Source of the DNA: Arenimonas soli
GTDB taxonomy: Bacteria; Pseudomonadota; Gammaproteobacteria; Xanthomonadales; Xanthomonadaceae
Length of the DNA stretch: 64,000 nucleotides
Direction of reading: 5' to 3'
NCBI RefSeq assembly: GCF_014643775.1
Contig: NZ_BMKC01000001.1
Coordinates: 868,001 to 932,000, forward strand
Every line of letters begins with the position of its first letter. The first letter of the stretch is position 1. Under the pieces are notes generated by a model. The model saw only the letters and a program-made list of their open reading frames with translations, was not told where the DNA came from and did no database searches. The position numbers and the translations under genes were made by a program. Below, in pieces: positions 38,603 to 47,175 of this stretch.

Positions 38603-40372
38603 TCAGTCCGCGGCGGGGCCGTGGTCGAACTGCAGGCGCGCCAGGTCGGCGTAGAGGCCGCCGCGCGCCAGTAGTTCCGCATGCGTGCCCTGGGCGACGA
38701 TGCGGCCCTGGTCCATCACCACGATGCGATCGGCCTTGAGCACCGTCGCCAGGCGATGCGCGATGACCAGGGTGGTGCGGCCGCGCATCAGGCGTTCGAG
38801 CGCCTGCTGCACGGCGCGTTCGCTTTGTGCGTCCAGCGCGCTGGTGGCTTCGTCGAGCAGCAGCACCGGCGCGTCCTTGAGCAGGGCGCGGGCAATCGCC
38901 AGGCGCTGCTGCTGGCCGCCGGACAGGCGGGCGCCACGTTCACCCAGTTCGCTGTCGTAACCCTGGGGTAGGCTGGCCAGGAAGTCGTGCGCTTCGGCGC
39001 TGCGGGCGGCGGCCTGGATCTGTTCGTCGGTGGCGTCCAGGCGGCCGTAGCGGATGTTTTCGCGGGCGGTGGTGCCGAAGATCACCGGGTCCTGCGGCAC
39101 CAGGGCGATGTGTGCACGCAGTTGCATCGGGGCGATGCCACGCAGGTCGTGGCCATCGAGCGTGATCGAACCGGCCTCGGGGTCGTGGAAACGCAGCAGC
39201 AGCTGCAGCACCGTGCTCTTGCCGGCGCCCGAGGGACCGACCAGGGCCACGGTTTCGCCGGGCTGCAGGTCCAGGTTGAAATCGTCCAGCGCCGGCGCGT
39301 CGGGCCGGGTGGGGTAGTGGAAACGCACGCCGCGCAGCGAAAGGCGGCCCTGCACCGGCGTCGGCAGCGGTTCGGACGTCTCCGGCACCGGCAGCAGGGA
39401 ACGTTCGCCCAGCAGTTCGGAAATGCGCGCCATGCCGCCGGCGGCGCGCTGCACTTCGGTCCACACTTCCGCCAGCGCGCCCACCGAGCCGGCACCGATC
39501 AGTGCGTAGAGCACGAACTGGCCCAGGGTGCCGGCGGTCATCTCGCCGGCGATGACATCGCGCGCGCCCACCCAAAGCACCGCCGTGATCGAACCGAACA
39601 CCAGCACGATGACGAGGGCGGTCAGCGCCGCCTGCAGGCGGATGCGCTTGCGGGCCACGCCCAGGGCCAGCGCCACGGCCTGGTCGAAGCGCCCGGCCTC
39701 GTAGGATTCGCGGGCGTAGCTTTGCACGGTGTGCATCGCGCCCAGGGTTTCGCCGGCGCGGGCGTTGGCGTCGGCGACGCGGTCCTGGGCAGCCTTGGCG
39801 ACGCTGCGCACGCGCCGGCCGGAAAACGCCATCGGCAGCACGATCAGCGGGATGCCCAGCAGCACGAACAGCGCCAGCCGCGGGCTGGTGACCGCCAGCA
39901 TGACCGCGCTGCCCAGCACCGTGATGCCGCTGCGCAGCGCCACTGACATGCTGGACCCGACCACGCTGCGCAGCAGTTCGGCGTCGGCGGACAGCCGCGA
40001 CAGCAGTTCGCCGGCGCGGGTGCGTTCGAAGAAGGCCTGGTCGAGCGACAGCAGGTGCGCGTACAGGGCCCGGCGCAGGTCGGCGACCACGCGTTCACCC
40101 AGCAGGGTGACGAAATAAAAGCGCGCCGCCGTCGCCAGGCCCAGCGCCACCGCCACGCCGAACAGCAGGGCGAACCAGCGGTCGATTTCACTGCCGCCGG
40201 TGAACCCCTGGTCGATCATGTACTTCACCGCCACCGGCAGGGCGAGCGTGGCGCTGGACGACAGCGCCAGCGCGCCCAGCCAGGCCGCCACCAGGCCGCG
40301 GTGCGGCCGCACGAAGGGCAGCAGTTCGCGCAGCGAATTCACGGGCGGCTTCTGGGCCGGAGTGGCGGTCAT
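38603..40372 (-). CDS. ABC transporter, fused permease and ATPase (ABCB/MsbA-like)
   Basis: 589 aa half-transporter exporter. Six membrane helices in about 20-310, then nucleotide-binding domain: Walker A GPSGAGKST, signature LSGGQQQR, Walker B VLLLDEATSALD, H-loop VIAHRLATV. Works as a homodimer; substrate could be lipid, peptide or drug. Last gene of the ECF-sigma operon by position, overlapping yigZ by four bases; that may be incidental coupling. Confidence 0.9.
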   Translation of the reverse strand: MTATPAQKPPVNSLRELLPFVRPHRGLVAAWLGALALSSSATLALPVAVKYMIDQGFTGGSEIDRWFALLFGVAVALGLATAARFYFVTLLGERVVADLRRALYAHLLSLDQAFFERTRAGELLSRLSADAELLRSVVGSSMSVALRSGITVLGSAVMLAVTSPRLALFVLLGIPLIVLPMAFSGRRVRSVAKAAQDRVADANARAGETLGAMHTVQSYARESYEAGRFDQAVALALGVARKRIRLQAALTALVIVLVFGSITAVLWVGARDVIAGEMTAGTLGQFVLYALIGAGSVGALAEVWTEVQRAAGGMARISELLGERSLLPVPETSEPLPTPVQGRLSLRGVRFHYPTRPDAPALDDFNLDLQPGETVALVGPSGAGKSTVLQLLLRFHDPEAGSITLDGHDLRGIAPMQLRAHIALVPQDPVIFGTTARENIRYGRLDATDEQIQAAARSAEAHDFLASLPQGYDSELGERGARLSGGQQQRLAIARALLKDAPVLLLDEATSALDAQSERAVQQALERLMRGRTTLVIAHRLATVLKADRIVVMDQGRIVAQGTHAELLARGGLYADLARLQFDHGPAAD

Positions 40373-40974
40373 GGGGAAGGGGTCTCGTCGGGGCGCAGGC
40401 TGGCGGTGCCGCGGCTGATGTCGCGCAGGCGCCGGGCCAGGGAATCGACAGTGTAGTCGGGCAGGCGCACCCGCAGGCGCAGGCCGGCTTCGTCGAAGGC
40501 CTCGTCGAGCTTTTCGCCGCCGAACTCGGCCAGCAGGCCATGCACGGCATTGGCCAGTTCAAAGCCGCAGGCCAGTTCGGCCCCGACCCAGGGCACCAGT
40601 TCGCGCCGCGCGGCGGTGCGCAGGCACTCGGCCGCGGCGCCGCCGTAGGCACGCACCAGCCCGCCCACGCCCAGGTTGGTGCCGCCGTACCAGCGGGTGA
40701 CCACCACCACCACCTGGTCCACGCCCTGGCCTTCGATGGCGGCCAGGATGGGGCGGCCGGCGCTGCCGCCGGGCTCGCCGTCGTCGGAGGAACGGTAGTC
40801 GGCGCCGATCCGGTAGGCCCAGCAGTTGTGCGTGGCCTGCGGGTCGGCGACCTCGTGCAGGAAAGCCAGCGCGGCCTCGGGTGATTCGACCGGCGCGGCA
40901 CGGGCCAGGAAGCGACTGCGTTTGGCCTCCAGCTCGAACGTGGCCGGGCCGGCAAGCGTTTGTGCCGCGGTCAC
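40369..40974 (-). CDS. YigZ/IMPACT family protein
   Basis: 201 aa. N-terminal UPF0029 domain with KRSRFLARAAPV, HNCWAYRIG, DDGEPGGSAGRPI and VVTRWYGGTNLGVGGL, all family signatures; C-terminal DUF1949-like domain. Role unclear, possibly in translation or RNA binding. Four-base overlaps on both sides, with the anti-sigma-like gene upstream and the ABC gene downstream. Confidence 0.92.
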   Translation of the reverse strand: MTAAQTLAGPATFELEAKRSRFLARAAPVESPEAALAFLHEVADPQATHNCWAYRIGADYRSSDDGEPGGSAGRPILAAIEGQGVDQVVVVVTRWYGGTNLGVGGLVRAYGGAAAECLRTAARRELVPWVGAELACGFELANAVHGLLAEFGGEKLDEAFDEAGLRLRVRLPDYTVDSLARRLRDISRGTASLRPDETPSP

Positions 40975-41867
40975 GGCCGGAACGCGGCCAGGTCTGGCGG
41001 CAGCGTGATGTCGGGATGGGCGCGTTCGAAGCGCTGCAGGCTGGCTCTGGCGCCGGCGCGGTCGCCCTGGCGGATTCGGTCGCGGATGCGCTCAAGCCAC
41101 GCGTCGGGCGCAAGCCGGCTGTCGTCGGCCACCGGCGGCAGCACCTCGTCGGCGCCGAAGGCCGAAGGCGGTGCGGCGCCCGCGCTTTCGGCCATTTCCC
41201 GGGTCGGCGCGGGCGCGGCCACCGGCGCGGCCACGCGGGCTTCTTGCCTGCGGGCTGCGCCGCGTTCGCGTTCGGCCGAGGCCGCGTCTTCGCGGGAGCG
41301 GACGTCGTCCGCCAGGACCCGGGCGGCAGCGGCTTCGGCTTCGCGTCCAGGTTCCGCGGGCGGCGCGGTTGGCCGTGGCGGTGCCGGCGGCGCCGCCGGA
41401 GGCGGGGGCGGGGGAGCAACCACCGCGGCTGGCGCAGGTGGCTCCACGAACCGGGGCGATTCAAGGGGTTTGGCCTGTGGCTCGACCGTGCCTGCCTCGT
41501 CGGTCTCGGTGCGCTTGAGGCGCGAGCCGGTCACTTCGACCTGTTCCAGTTCGGCGTCCGTGGCCGACGCCGACGCCGGCGCTTCAGCGTTGACGCCATC
41601 GGGCAGGGCATTGCGTCCGGGCTGCAGCTGCAGGCCGATGCCCACCGCCAGCACCGCCGCGGCCGCCGTGCCCAGCGCCCAGCCGGGAAGGCCGCGGCGG
41701 CGGTGTGGCTGCGCCGGCGAGGCCGCGGTGGCGTTGCGGGCCGCCGCCAGGATGGCGGCATCCACCTGCGGCGAGGGTTCGCCGCCCGGCAGGGCGCGCA
41801 GAACCCGGGCCAGGGCGACTTCATCGTCCTGCAGCGGGTCCTTGCGCGGGTCCTGCGGGCTGTTCAT
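40971..41867 (-). CDS. Anti-sigma-like single-pass membrane protein with TonB-box-like motif
   Basis: 298 aa, not assignable to a named family by eye. Cytoplasmic N-terminus (1-62) with DEVALARVLRALPGG and DAAILAAAR resembles the short sigma-binding ends of Xanthomonadales anti-sigma proteins. One helix at about 63-81. The periplasmic part has LEQVEVTGSRLKR at 107-119, a proline-rich stretch (APPPPPPAAPPAPPRP) recalling the TonB spacer, a charged Ala/Glu/Arg region and a helical end (PDAWLERIRDRIRQGDRAG). Nine bases after the vWA gene in the ECF operon, which supports the anti-sigma reading. Confidence 0.7.
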   Translation of the reverse strand: MNSPQDPRKDPLQDDEVALARVLRALPGGEPSPQVDAAILAAARNATAASPAQPHRRRGLPGWALGTAAAAVLAVGIGLQLQPGRNALPDGVNAEAPASASATDAELEQVEVTGSRLKRTETDEAGTVEPQAKPLESPRFVEPPAPAAVVAPPPPPPAAPPAPPRPTAPPAEPGREAEAAAARVLADDVRSREDAASAERERGAARRQEARVAAPVAAPAPTREMAESAGAAPPSAFGADEVLPPVADDSRLAPDAWLERIRDRIRQGDRAGARASLQRFERAHPDITLPPDLAAFRP

Positions 41868-41876
41868 CGGGATGCG

Positions 41877-43580
41877 TCAGTCCTGGCTGATGTGGGTGTC
41901 GGGGCCCGGTGCCGGCGCCAGCGAACGGGCCTGCGCCACAAGCTGCAGGAACTCGCCGCGGTAGCCCCAGGGGTCGTCGCCGCGGGCGCCACGCGCCAGG
42001 GCGTCCACCTGGTCCCAGCTGAAGCCCGACATGTTACGCCCCCCGCGCAGCAGGTCGGCGTAGGCGGCGACCGCCGCCGCAAAACGCAGGCTTTCGCCGG
42101 CCTTCGCGCGCAGGTCCTGGCGGCGGATGGGCTGTTCGACCAGCACGCTGCGCGCCTGGCCGGGCTGCTTGTAGCGCAGCTTGAGGAAGGCGATTTCGCC
42201 GGTGCCTGCCGCCTGCGGCGCGGGCGCGGCGTAGCGCAGCGCGTCGCTGGATTCGCAGCCCATGCCGACCAGGCAAAGTTCGTACAGGGCGGTGACGTCG
42301 TGCCCGGCGCCGATCTCGCCGGCATCGACCTGGTCGTTGTTGAAGTCCTCGCGCGCCAGCTGGCGGTTCTCGTAGCCAACCAGGCGGTATTCGGCGACCT
42401 GGGCCGGGTTGAACTCGACCTGGATCTTCACGTCGCTGGCGATGGTCAGCAGGGTCGAGCCCATCTCCTCGACCAGCACCTTGCGGCCTTCCATCAGGTT
42501 GTCGATGTAGGCGTGGTTGCCGTCGCCGACGTCGGCCAGCTTCTCCGCCAGCGCGTCGTTGTAGTTGCCCTGGCCGAAGCCCAGCGTGGTGAGCGCGACG
42601 CCGGCCTTGCGGCCCGCCTCGACCTTGGTCTCGAGCGCGCGCTGGTCGAAGACGCCGACGTTGAAGTCGCCGTCCGTGGCCAGGATCACCCGGTTGACGC
42701 CGCCTTCGACGAAGCCCTGCCGGGCCATCGCATAAGCCAGGTCGATGCCTTCGCCGCCGTTGGTCGAACCGCCGGCTTCAAGCTGGCCCAGCGCCGCCAG
42801 GATCTCGCCGTGGTGGTCGCCCGGGGTCGGCGGCAGCACCAGGCCGGCGCTGCCGGCGTAGACGACGATCGACACCCGGTCCTGCGCACGCAGGCGCGGC
42901 ACCATCTGCCGGAAACTTTCCTTGAGCAGGGGCAGCTTGTCGGGCGAGTTCATCGAACCCGAGGTGTCGATCAGGAACACCAGGTTGCTGGCGGGAATCT
43001 GCTCGCGCGCCACCTCGTAACCCTTCAGGCCCACCTGCATCAGCACGCGCTTGTCGTCCCAGGGCGCGGGCGCAAGTTCCGTGCTGACGCGGAAGGGCTG
43101 GCGTCGGTCGGTGGGCGCCGGGTAGCCGTAGTCGAAGTAGTTGATCATTTCCTCGACCCGCACGGCGTCGCGCGGCGGCAGCATGCCCTGCGCCAGCATG
43201 CGGCGAACGTTGCTGTAGCTGCCGGTGTCGACGTCGATGGAGAAAGTCGATACCGGCTGTTCGGCGGTGCGCTGGATGCCGTTGTCTTCGAAGGCGGCAT
43301 AGTTTTCCGTATTGCGTTCGACCGCCGGCCGCGGCATCGCCATGTAGCTGGTCGGGACGGGAGGCGCGGCGGGCGCCGCCGCGACCGGGTCCCTGAGCAG
43401 GCGGCTGCCGGACACTTCCACGGCTTCGAGTTCCGCGCGCTTGGCGCGGCTGCGGTCCTGTTCGCGGCGTTGTTCCTGGGCGTCGGCGCTGGCGGCCTGG
43501 TGGGCGGCGCTGTCGTCGGCGCGGTGGGCGCAGCCGGCGGCGATGGCGAGGGCGAGGGCGGTGACGGCGATCTGGCGCAT
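41877..43580 (-). CDS. Von Willebrand factor A lipoprotein (YfbK-like) with TonB-box-like motif
   Basis: 567 aa. Lipobox IAAGC with Cys17; GGAG lies seven bases before ATG 43580. An in-frame ATG 43649 overlaps the sigma stop and would add 23 residues before the signal peptide, so it is less likely. LEAVEVSGSRLLR at 51-63 follows the lipidation site. Then a YfbK-type N-terminal domain (TFSIDVDTGSYSNVRRML), the vWA domain with MIDAS motif FLIDTSGSM, later Thr/Asp in GGSTNGGEGIDLAY and LATDGDFNVG, and a DUF3520-like C-terminus (GFSWDQVDALA). Role in the ECF system unknown; surface or periplasmic protein binding is likely. Confidence 0.85.
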   Translation of the reverse strand: MRQIAVTALALAIAAGCAHRADDSAAHQAASADAQEQRREQDRSRAKRAELEAVEVSGSRLLRDPVAAAPAAPPVPTSYMAMPRPAVERNTENYAAFEDNGIQRTAEQPVSTFSIDVDTGSYSNVRRMLAQGMLPPRDAVRVEEMINYFDYGYPAPTDRRQPFRVSTELAPAPWDDKRVLMQVGLKGYEVAREQIPASNLVFLIDTSGSMNSPDKLPLLKESFRQMVPRLRAQDRVSIVVYAGSAGLVLPPTPGDHHGEILAALGQLEAGGSTNGGEGIDLAYAMARQGFVEGGVNRVILATDGDFNVGVFDQRALETKVEAGRKAGVALTTLGFGQGNYNDALAEKLADVGDGNHAYIDNLMEGRKVLVEEMGSTLLTIASDVKIQVEFNPAQVAEYRLVGYENRQLAREDFNNDQVDAGEIGAGHDVTALYELCLVGMGCESSDALRYAAPAPQAAGTGEIAFLKLRYKQPGQARSVLVEQPIRRQDLRAKAGESLRFAAAVAAYADLLRGGRNMSGFSWDQVDALARGARGDDPWGYRGEFLQLVAQARSLAPAPGPDTHISQD

Positions 43581-43645
43581 GGGGTGGCTCCGGTTGGGAT
43601 GGGCAAGGCTTCCAACGGGCCACCGGCTGGAACGGGGTTGACGGA

Positions 43646-44194
43646 TCATGGCCGCAGCCTCGCGCGCAGCTTGTCCATGGCGTAGCGGAGGCGGGATTTG
43701 ACGGTTTCCCGGCCGACGCCGGTGATTTCGCCGATTTCCTCCAGGCTCAGCTCCTGCTCCAGGCGCAGCAGCAGCACCTGGCGCTGGTCGGGCGGCAGTT
43801 CTTCGAGCGCCAGCTGCAGGCGCCGGCGCTCCTCGAAGGCGGAAAGCTGGCGCTCGGGCGTGTCGGGGTCGGGCAAGCGTTCGGCCAGCTCGCGGGCGTC
43901 ATCCGGGGCGTCGGGCCGGTGCGACTTGGCGCGCCAGTGGTCGGTCAGGCGGTTGTGGGCGACCTGGTGCAGCCAGGTGCTGAACCTGGCTTCCGGCCGG
44001 TAGCGTTCGCGGGCCGCGATGACCCGCTGCCAGACGTCCTGGAACAGCTCTTCGGCGAGGCTGGCGTCGCGGACCTGGCGCTGCAGGTGCCGGAACAGGC
44101 GCAGCCGGTGCCGGGAATAGAGGGTCTCGAAGGCGCCGGCATCGCCGGCACCAAAGGCCAGCATCAGATCCTCGTCGGTCGGCTCACCCTGCAT
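43646..44194 (-). CDS. ECF-type RNA polymerase sigma factor
   Basis: 182 aa. Region 2: MLAFGAGDAGAFETLYSRHR and ELFQDVWQRVIAARERY; region 4: LPPDQRQVLLLRLEQELSLE and IGEITGVGRETVKSRLRYAM. ATG at 44194 gives a standard start; longer open frame upstream has no sigma similarity. First gene of the operon with the vWA lipoprotein and the anti-sigma-like gene; distinct from RpoE at 19.9 kb. Divergent from the CHASE-GGDEF gene, 78 bases apart. Confidence 0.93.
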   Translation of the reverse strand: MQGEPTDEDLMLAFGAGDAGAFETLYSRHRLRLFRHLQRQVRDASLAEELFQDVWQRVIAARERYRPEARFSTWLHQVAHNRLTDHWRAKSHRPDAPDDARELAERLPDPDTPERQLSAFEERRRLQLALEELPPDQRQVLLLRLEQELSLEEIGEITGVGRETVKSRLRYAMDKLRARLRP

Positions 44195-44272
44195 GGGCTG
44201 AGGGTACGGTCTTTCCCCGGGCGGGTGAAGCGCATCCGGGCGGGCCCGCCGCAGGCGTTGTACATTGCCGCG

Positions 44273-45730
44273 ATGGCTGGCCCCGACGCCACTACCGAAT
44301 CGTTTCCCGCCACCGGCGCCGACCTGGCCGGCGGCTGGCTGCGACCGGGCAAGCCGCTGTTCGTGGGGCTGCTGGTGCTGGCGCTGGGCGTCTACCTGAG
44401 CATCAGCACGGCGCAGCTCGAGCGCGAGCGCTACCTCAGCGAACGCCAGTCGCGGGTGCAGCGTGAACTCTCGGACTTCCGCGCCCAGCTCGAAACCCAG
44501 GTTTATGCCCACGTGGGTCTGGTGCGCGGCCTGGCCGTGCAGGTGATCCGCCAGGAGGGCATTTCCGACGCCGAGTTCAAGGCCATCGCCGCCGAGCTGG
44601 TGCGCGGCCAGCCGCAGATCCGCGACCTGAGCCTCGCTCCCGGCTTCGTCATTTCCTCGGTCTATCCGGAAGCGGGCAACGAGGCGGCCCTGGGCCTGGA
44701 CCTGCTCGCGGACCCGGTGCAGAAACACGCCACCCTGCGTGCCATCCGCGAGGACGGTCCGCTGCTGGCCGGACCCTTCGAACTGCGCCAGGGCGGCCGC
44801 GCGCTGGCCATCCGCATTCCGCTGTGGGTCGAGCGCGATGGCGTGCCGCGGCTGTGGGGCGCGGTGAGCCTGGTGCTCGACCACGAACGGGTGATGCGCG
44901 ATGCCGGCATCCTCAACCTGGAAAAGGAGCTGCAGCTCAGCATCGTCGGCCGCGACGCCGCCGGCCCGGGCGGCGACATCATCCGCGGCGCGCGCCTGCC
45001 GGCGTCGGCGGACGCGGTGCGCGTGCCGGCCTTCCTTCCCGGCGGCAGCTGGTTGATTTCGGCGGTGCCGCTGGAAGGCTGGGATGCACGCGCCTGGTGG
45101 CAGACACCGGGGTTCCCGGCCCGCCTGGGCCTGAGCCTGCTGGCGGCCCTGGCGATCACGCGCATCCTGCACGACCGCCAGCAAATCCGCCGCCTGGCGG
45201 GACGCGACGTGCTGACCAACCTGCCCAACCGTCGCCTCGCCCTGCACAGCCTGGCCCGGATGATCGCCCGCGGGCGCCGGGGCGATACCCGGTTCGCGCT
45301 GCTTAGTTTCGACCTCGACGGCTTCAAGCCGGTCAACGACACCTATGGCCATGCCGCCGGCGACATGCTGCTGGCGGAGATCGGCCGCCGGCTCAGCGAT
45401 TCGGTGCGGCCGGGCGACCTGGTGGCGCGCATGGGCGGCGACGAGTTCCTGGTCATCGTCACCGTCCAGAGCGGTGACGACGAACACTGGCTGCGTGCGG
45501 TGGCGGCGCGCGTGCAGGCGGCGATCAGCCGGCCGGTCCCCATAGAAGGCCACTGGGTGGTGGTGGGCGCCAGCATCGGCATCGCCCGCTTCCCCGAGGA
45601 CGGCGACGATTCGGAAAGCCTGCTCAGGCGCGCCGACGAAGCCATGTACCGGGCCAAGAACGACCGGGCGGCCGGCGTCGAGTTCGCGCACTCCCTGCCG
45701 CTGGGGCAACCGCCCCGGGCCGGCGACTAG
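44273..45730 (+). CDS. CHASE-domain diguanylate cyclase
   Basis: 485 aa membrane sensor that makes c-di-GMP. Helix one about 23-42, periplasmic CHASE domain about 45-270 ([38 protein letters not shown]), helix two about 281-298, GGDEF domain to the end. Active site GGDEF at 388-392; allosteric I-site R379-x-x-D382 exactly five residues before it, so product inhibition is expected. ATG 44273 follows TACATT (44261-44266) by six bases, so the mRNA may be leaderless. Ends in a CTAG shared with the convergent xseA stop. Confidence 0.9.
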   Translation: MAGPDATTESFPATGADLAGGWLRPGKPLFVGLLVLALGVYLSISTAQLERERYLSERQSRVQRELSDFRAQLETQVYAHVGLVRGLAVQVIRQEGISDAEFKAIAAELVRGQPQIRDLSLAPGFVISSVYPEAGNEAALGLDLLADPVQKHATLRAIREDGPLLAGPFELRQGGRALAIRIPLWVERDGVPRLWGAVSLVLDHERVMRDAGILNLEKELQLSIVGRDAAGPGGDIIRGARLPASADAVRVPAFLPGGSWLISAVPLEGWDARAWWQTPGFPARLGLSLLAALAITRILHDRQQIRRLAGRDVLTNLPNRRLALHSLARMIARGRRGDTRFALLSFDLDGFKPVNDTYGHAAGDMLLAEIGRRLSDSVRPGDLVARMGGDEFLVIVTVQSGDDEHWLRAVAARVQAAISRPVPIEGHWVVVGASIGIARFPEDGDDSESLLRRADEAMYRAKNDRAAGVEFAHSLPLGQPPRAGD

Positions 45731-47073
45731 TCGTCCCCGGACTCCACCTTCAGCGTCAGGTCGCCGTCGGCCAGCCGTGCCCGCAGGCGATCGCCGTCGC
45801 GGGCGTCGGCGGCCCGGCGAAGCACCTGGCCTTCCTTGTCGAACACGATGGCGTAACCACGTGCCAGGGTCGCCAGCGGGCTGACGCTTTCCAGTGCCCG
45901 CCCCAGTCCGCGCAGCTGCTGCCGGCGCGGTTCCAGCAGACGCGCCGGCAGGGTCGCCAGGGCGCGCTGGAGCAGGGCCAGGCGATGGCGGTGCGCTTCC
46001 AGGCGGCGGCGCGGATGCGCCTGGTCCAGTCGCCGCAGCAGGCGGGACAGGCGTTCGCCGCGCCGGGCCGACGGCGCCTGCCAGGCCTGGTCGAGGCGAT
46101 GGCGCAGGGCATCGAGCCGGTGGCGTCCGCGCTCGAGCCGCAGCTGCGGACGCAGGGCCTGCAGCTTAAGGAAAGCCTGGTCCACGCGCTGGGCCTGGGC
46201 GCCCAGGGCGCGGGCAAGCAGGGCGTCGAAGCGCTGGCGGTCCCGGCGCAGCCGGTCGATCAGCTCGCCGCGGTCGGGCACCAGCAGTTCGGCGGCCGCC
46301 GAGGGCGTGGGCGCACGCAGGTCGGCGGCGAAGTCGGCCAGGCTGACGTCGACCTCGTGGCCGATGGCAGCCACCACGGGCACCGGCGAGGCGACGATGG
46401 CCCGGGCCAGGGCTTCGTCGTTGAAGGCCCAGAGGTCTTCGAGCGAGCCGCCGCCGCGGGTGAGCAGGATCAGGTCGTAACGACCACTCCGCCCGGCCCG
46501 CTGCAGCATGTCCAGGATCTGCGCGGCGGCACCGTCGCCCTGCACGGGCACCGGCAGCACCTCGACGTCGAGCAGTGGGAAACGCCGCCCCAGGACGCTC
46601 AGTACGTCGCGTATCGCCGCGCCGCGCGGCGAGGTGAGCACGGCCAGGCGTCGGGTGTAGGCCGGCAGCGGGCGCTTGCGGCCGGCATCGAACAGGCCTT
46701 CGGCGGCGAGCCGGGACTTGAGTTCCTCGAAGGCCCGGCGCAGGGCACCTTCGCCGGCCTCCTCCAGGTGGTCGAGCACCAGCTGGTAGTCACCCCGCGC
46801 CTCGTAAAGCGTCAGCCGGCCGCGGGCCAGCACCTGCATGCCGTCGCGCGGCGCGAAGCGCAGGCGGGCGGCATTGGACCGGAACAGGGCGCAGCGCACC
46901 TGGGCACGCGCATCCTTGAGCGTGAAATAGGCGTGGCCCGACGCCGGCCGGGAAAAGTTGCTGATTTCGCCCTCGACCCAGACCTGCGGGAAGCTGCCCT
47001 CGAGCAGATCCCGCGCCAGCGCATTGAGCTGGGACGGACGCAGGACCTGGCGTTCGCGGGCTAGGGTGGACAT
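45727..47073 (-). CDS. xseA: Exodeoxyribonuclease VII large subunit
   Basis: 448 aa. N-terminal OB fold ([20 protein letters not shown]), catalytic core with [17 protein letters not shown] and [15 protein letters not shown], long coiled-coil C-terminal half rich in Arg/Leu. Degrades single-stranded DNA with XseB (not in the window). Start 47073 ([17 protein letters not shown]). Confidence 0.95.
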   Translation of the reverse strand: MSTLARERQVLRPSQLNALARDLLEGSFPQVWVEGEISNFSRPASGHAYFTLKDARAQVRCALFRSNAARLRFAPRDGMQVLARGRLTLYEARGDYQLVLDHLEEAGEGALRRAFEELKSRLAAEGLFDAGRKRPLPAYTRRLAVLTSPRGAAIRDVLSVLGRRFPLLDVEVLPVPVQGDGAAAQILDMLQRAGRSGRYDLILLTRGGGSLEDLWAFNDEALARAIVASPVPVVAAIGHEVDVSLADFAADLRAPTPSAAAELLVPDRGELIDRLRRDRQRFDALLARALGAQAQRVDQAFLKLQALRPQLRLERGRHRLDALRHRLDQAWQAPSARRGERLSRLLRRLDQAHPRRRLEAHRHRLALLQRALATLPARLLEPRRQQLRGLGRALESVSPLATLARGYAIVFDKEGQVLRRAADARDGDRLRARLADGDLTLKVESGDD

Positions 47074-47147
47074 GGCTCGGGCCGGGGACGGCCCCACAGG
47101 ATACCCGCTGCCGTTCAAGGGGGGTGGGGCCGGCCCCCGGCCCGGTC

Positions 47148-47153
47148 TAAACT
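47148..47153 (+). promoter_or_regulatory. Candidate -10 for the gene at 47176
   Basis: TAAACT in GC-rich surroundings, 22 bases before the start. No -35 seen. Confidence 0.25.
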
Positions 47154-47175
47154 GTGCCCGCCACGAGGATCCCGA

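Noticed and set aside
40881-43685. Open frame of 934 codons on the plus strand opposite the ECF operon
   Set aside because: Antisense to clear vWA and anti-sigma-like genes; composition is shadow-like.
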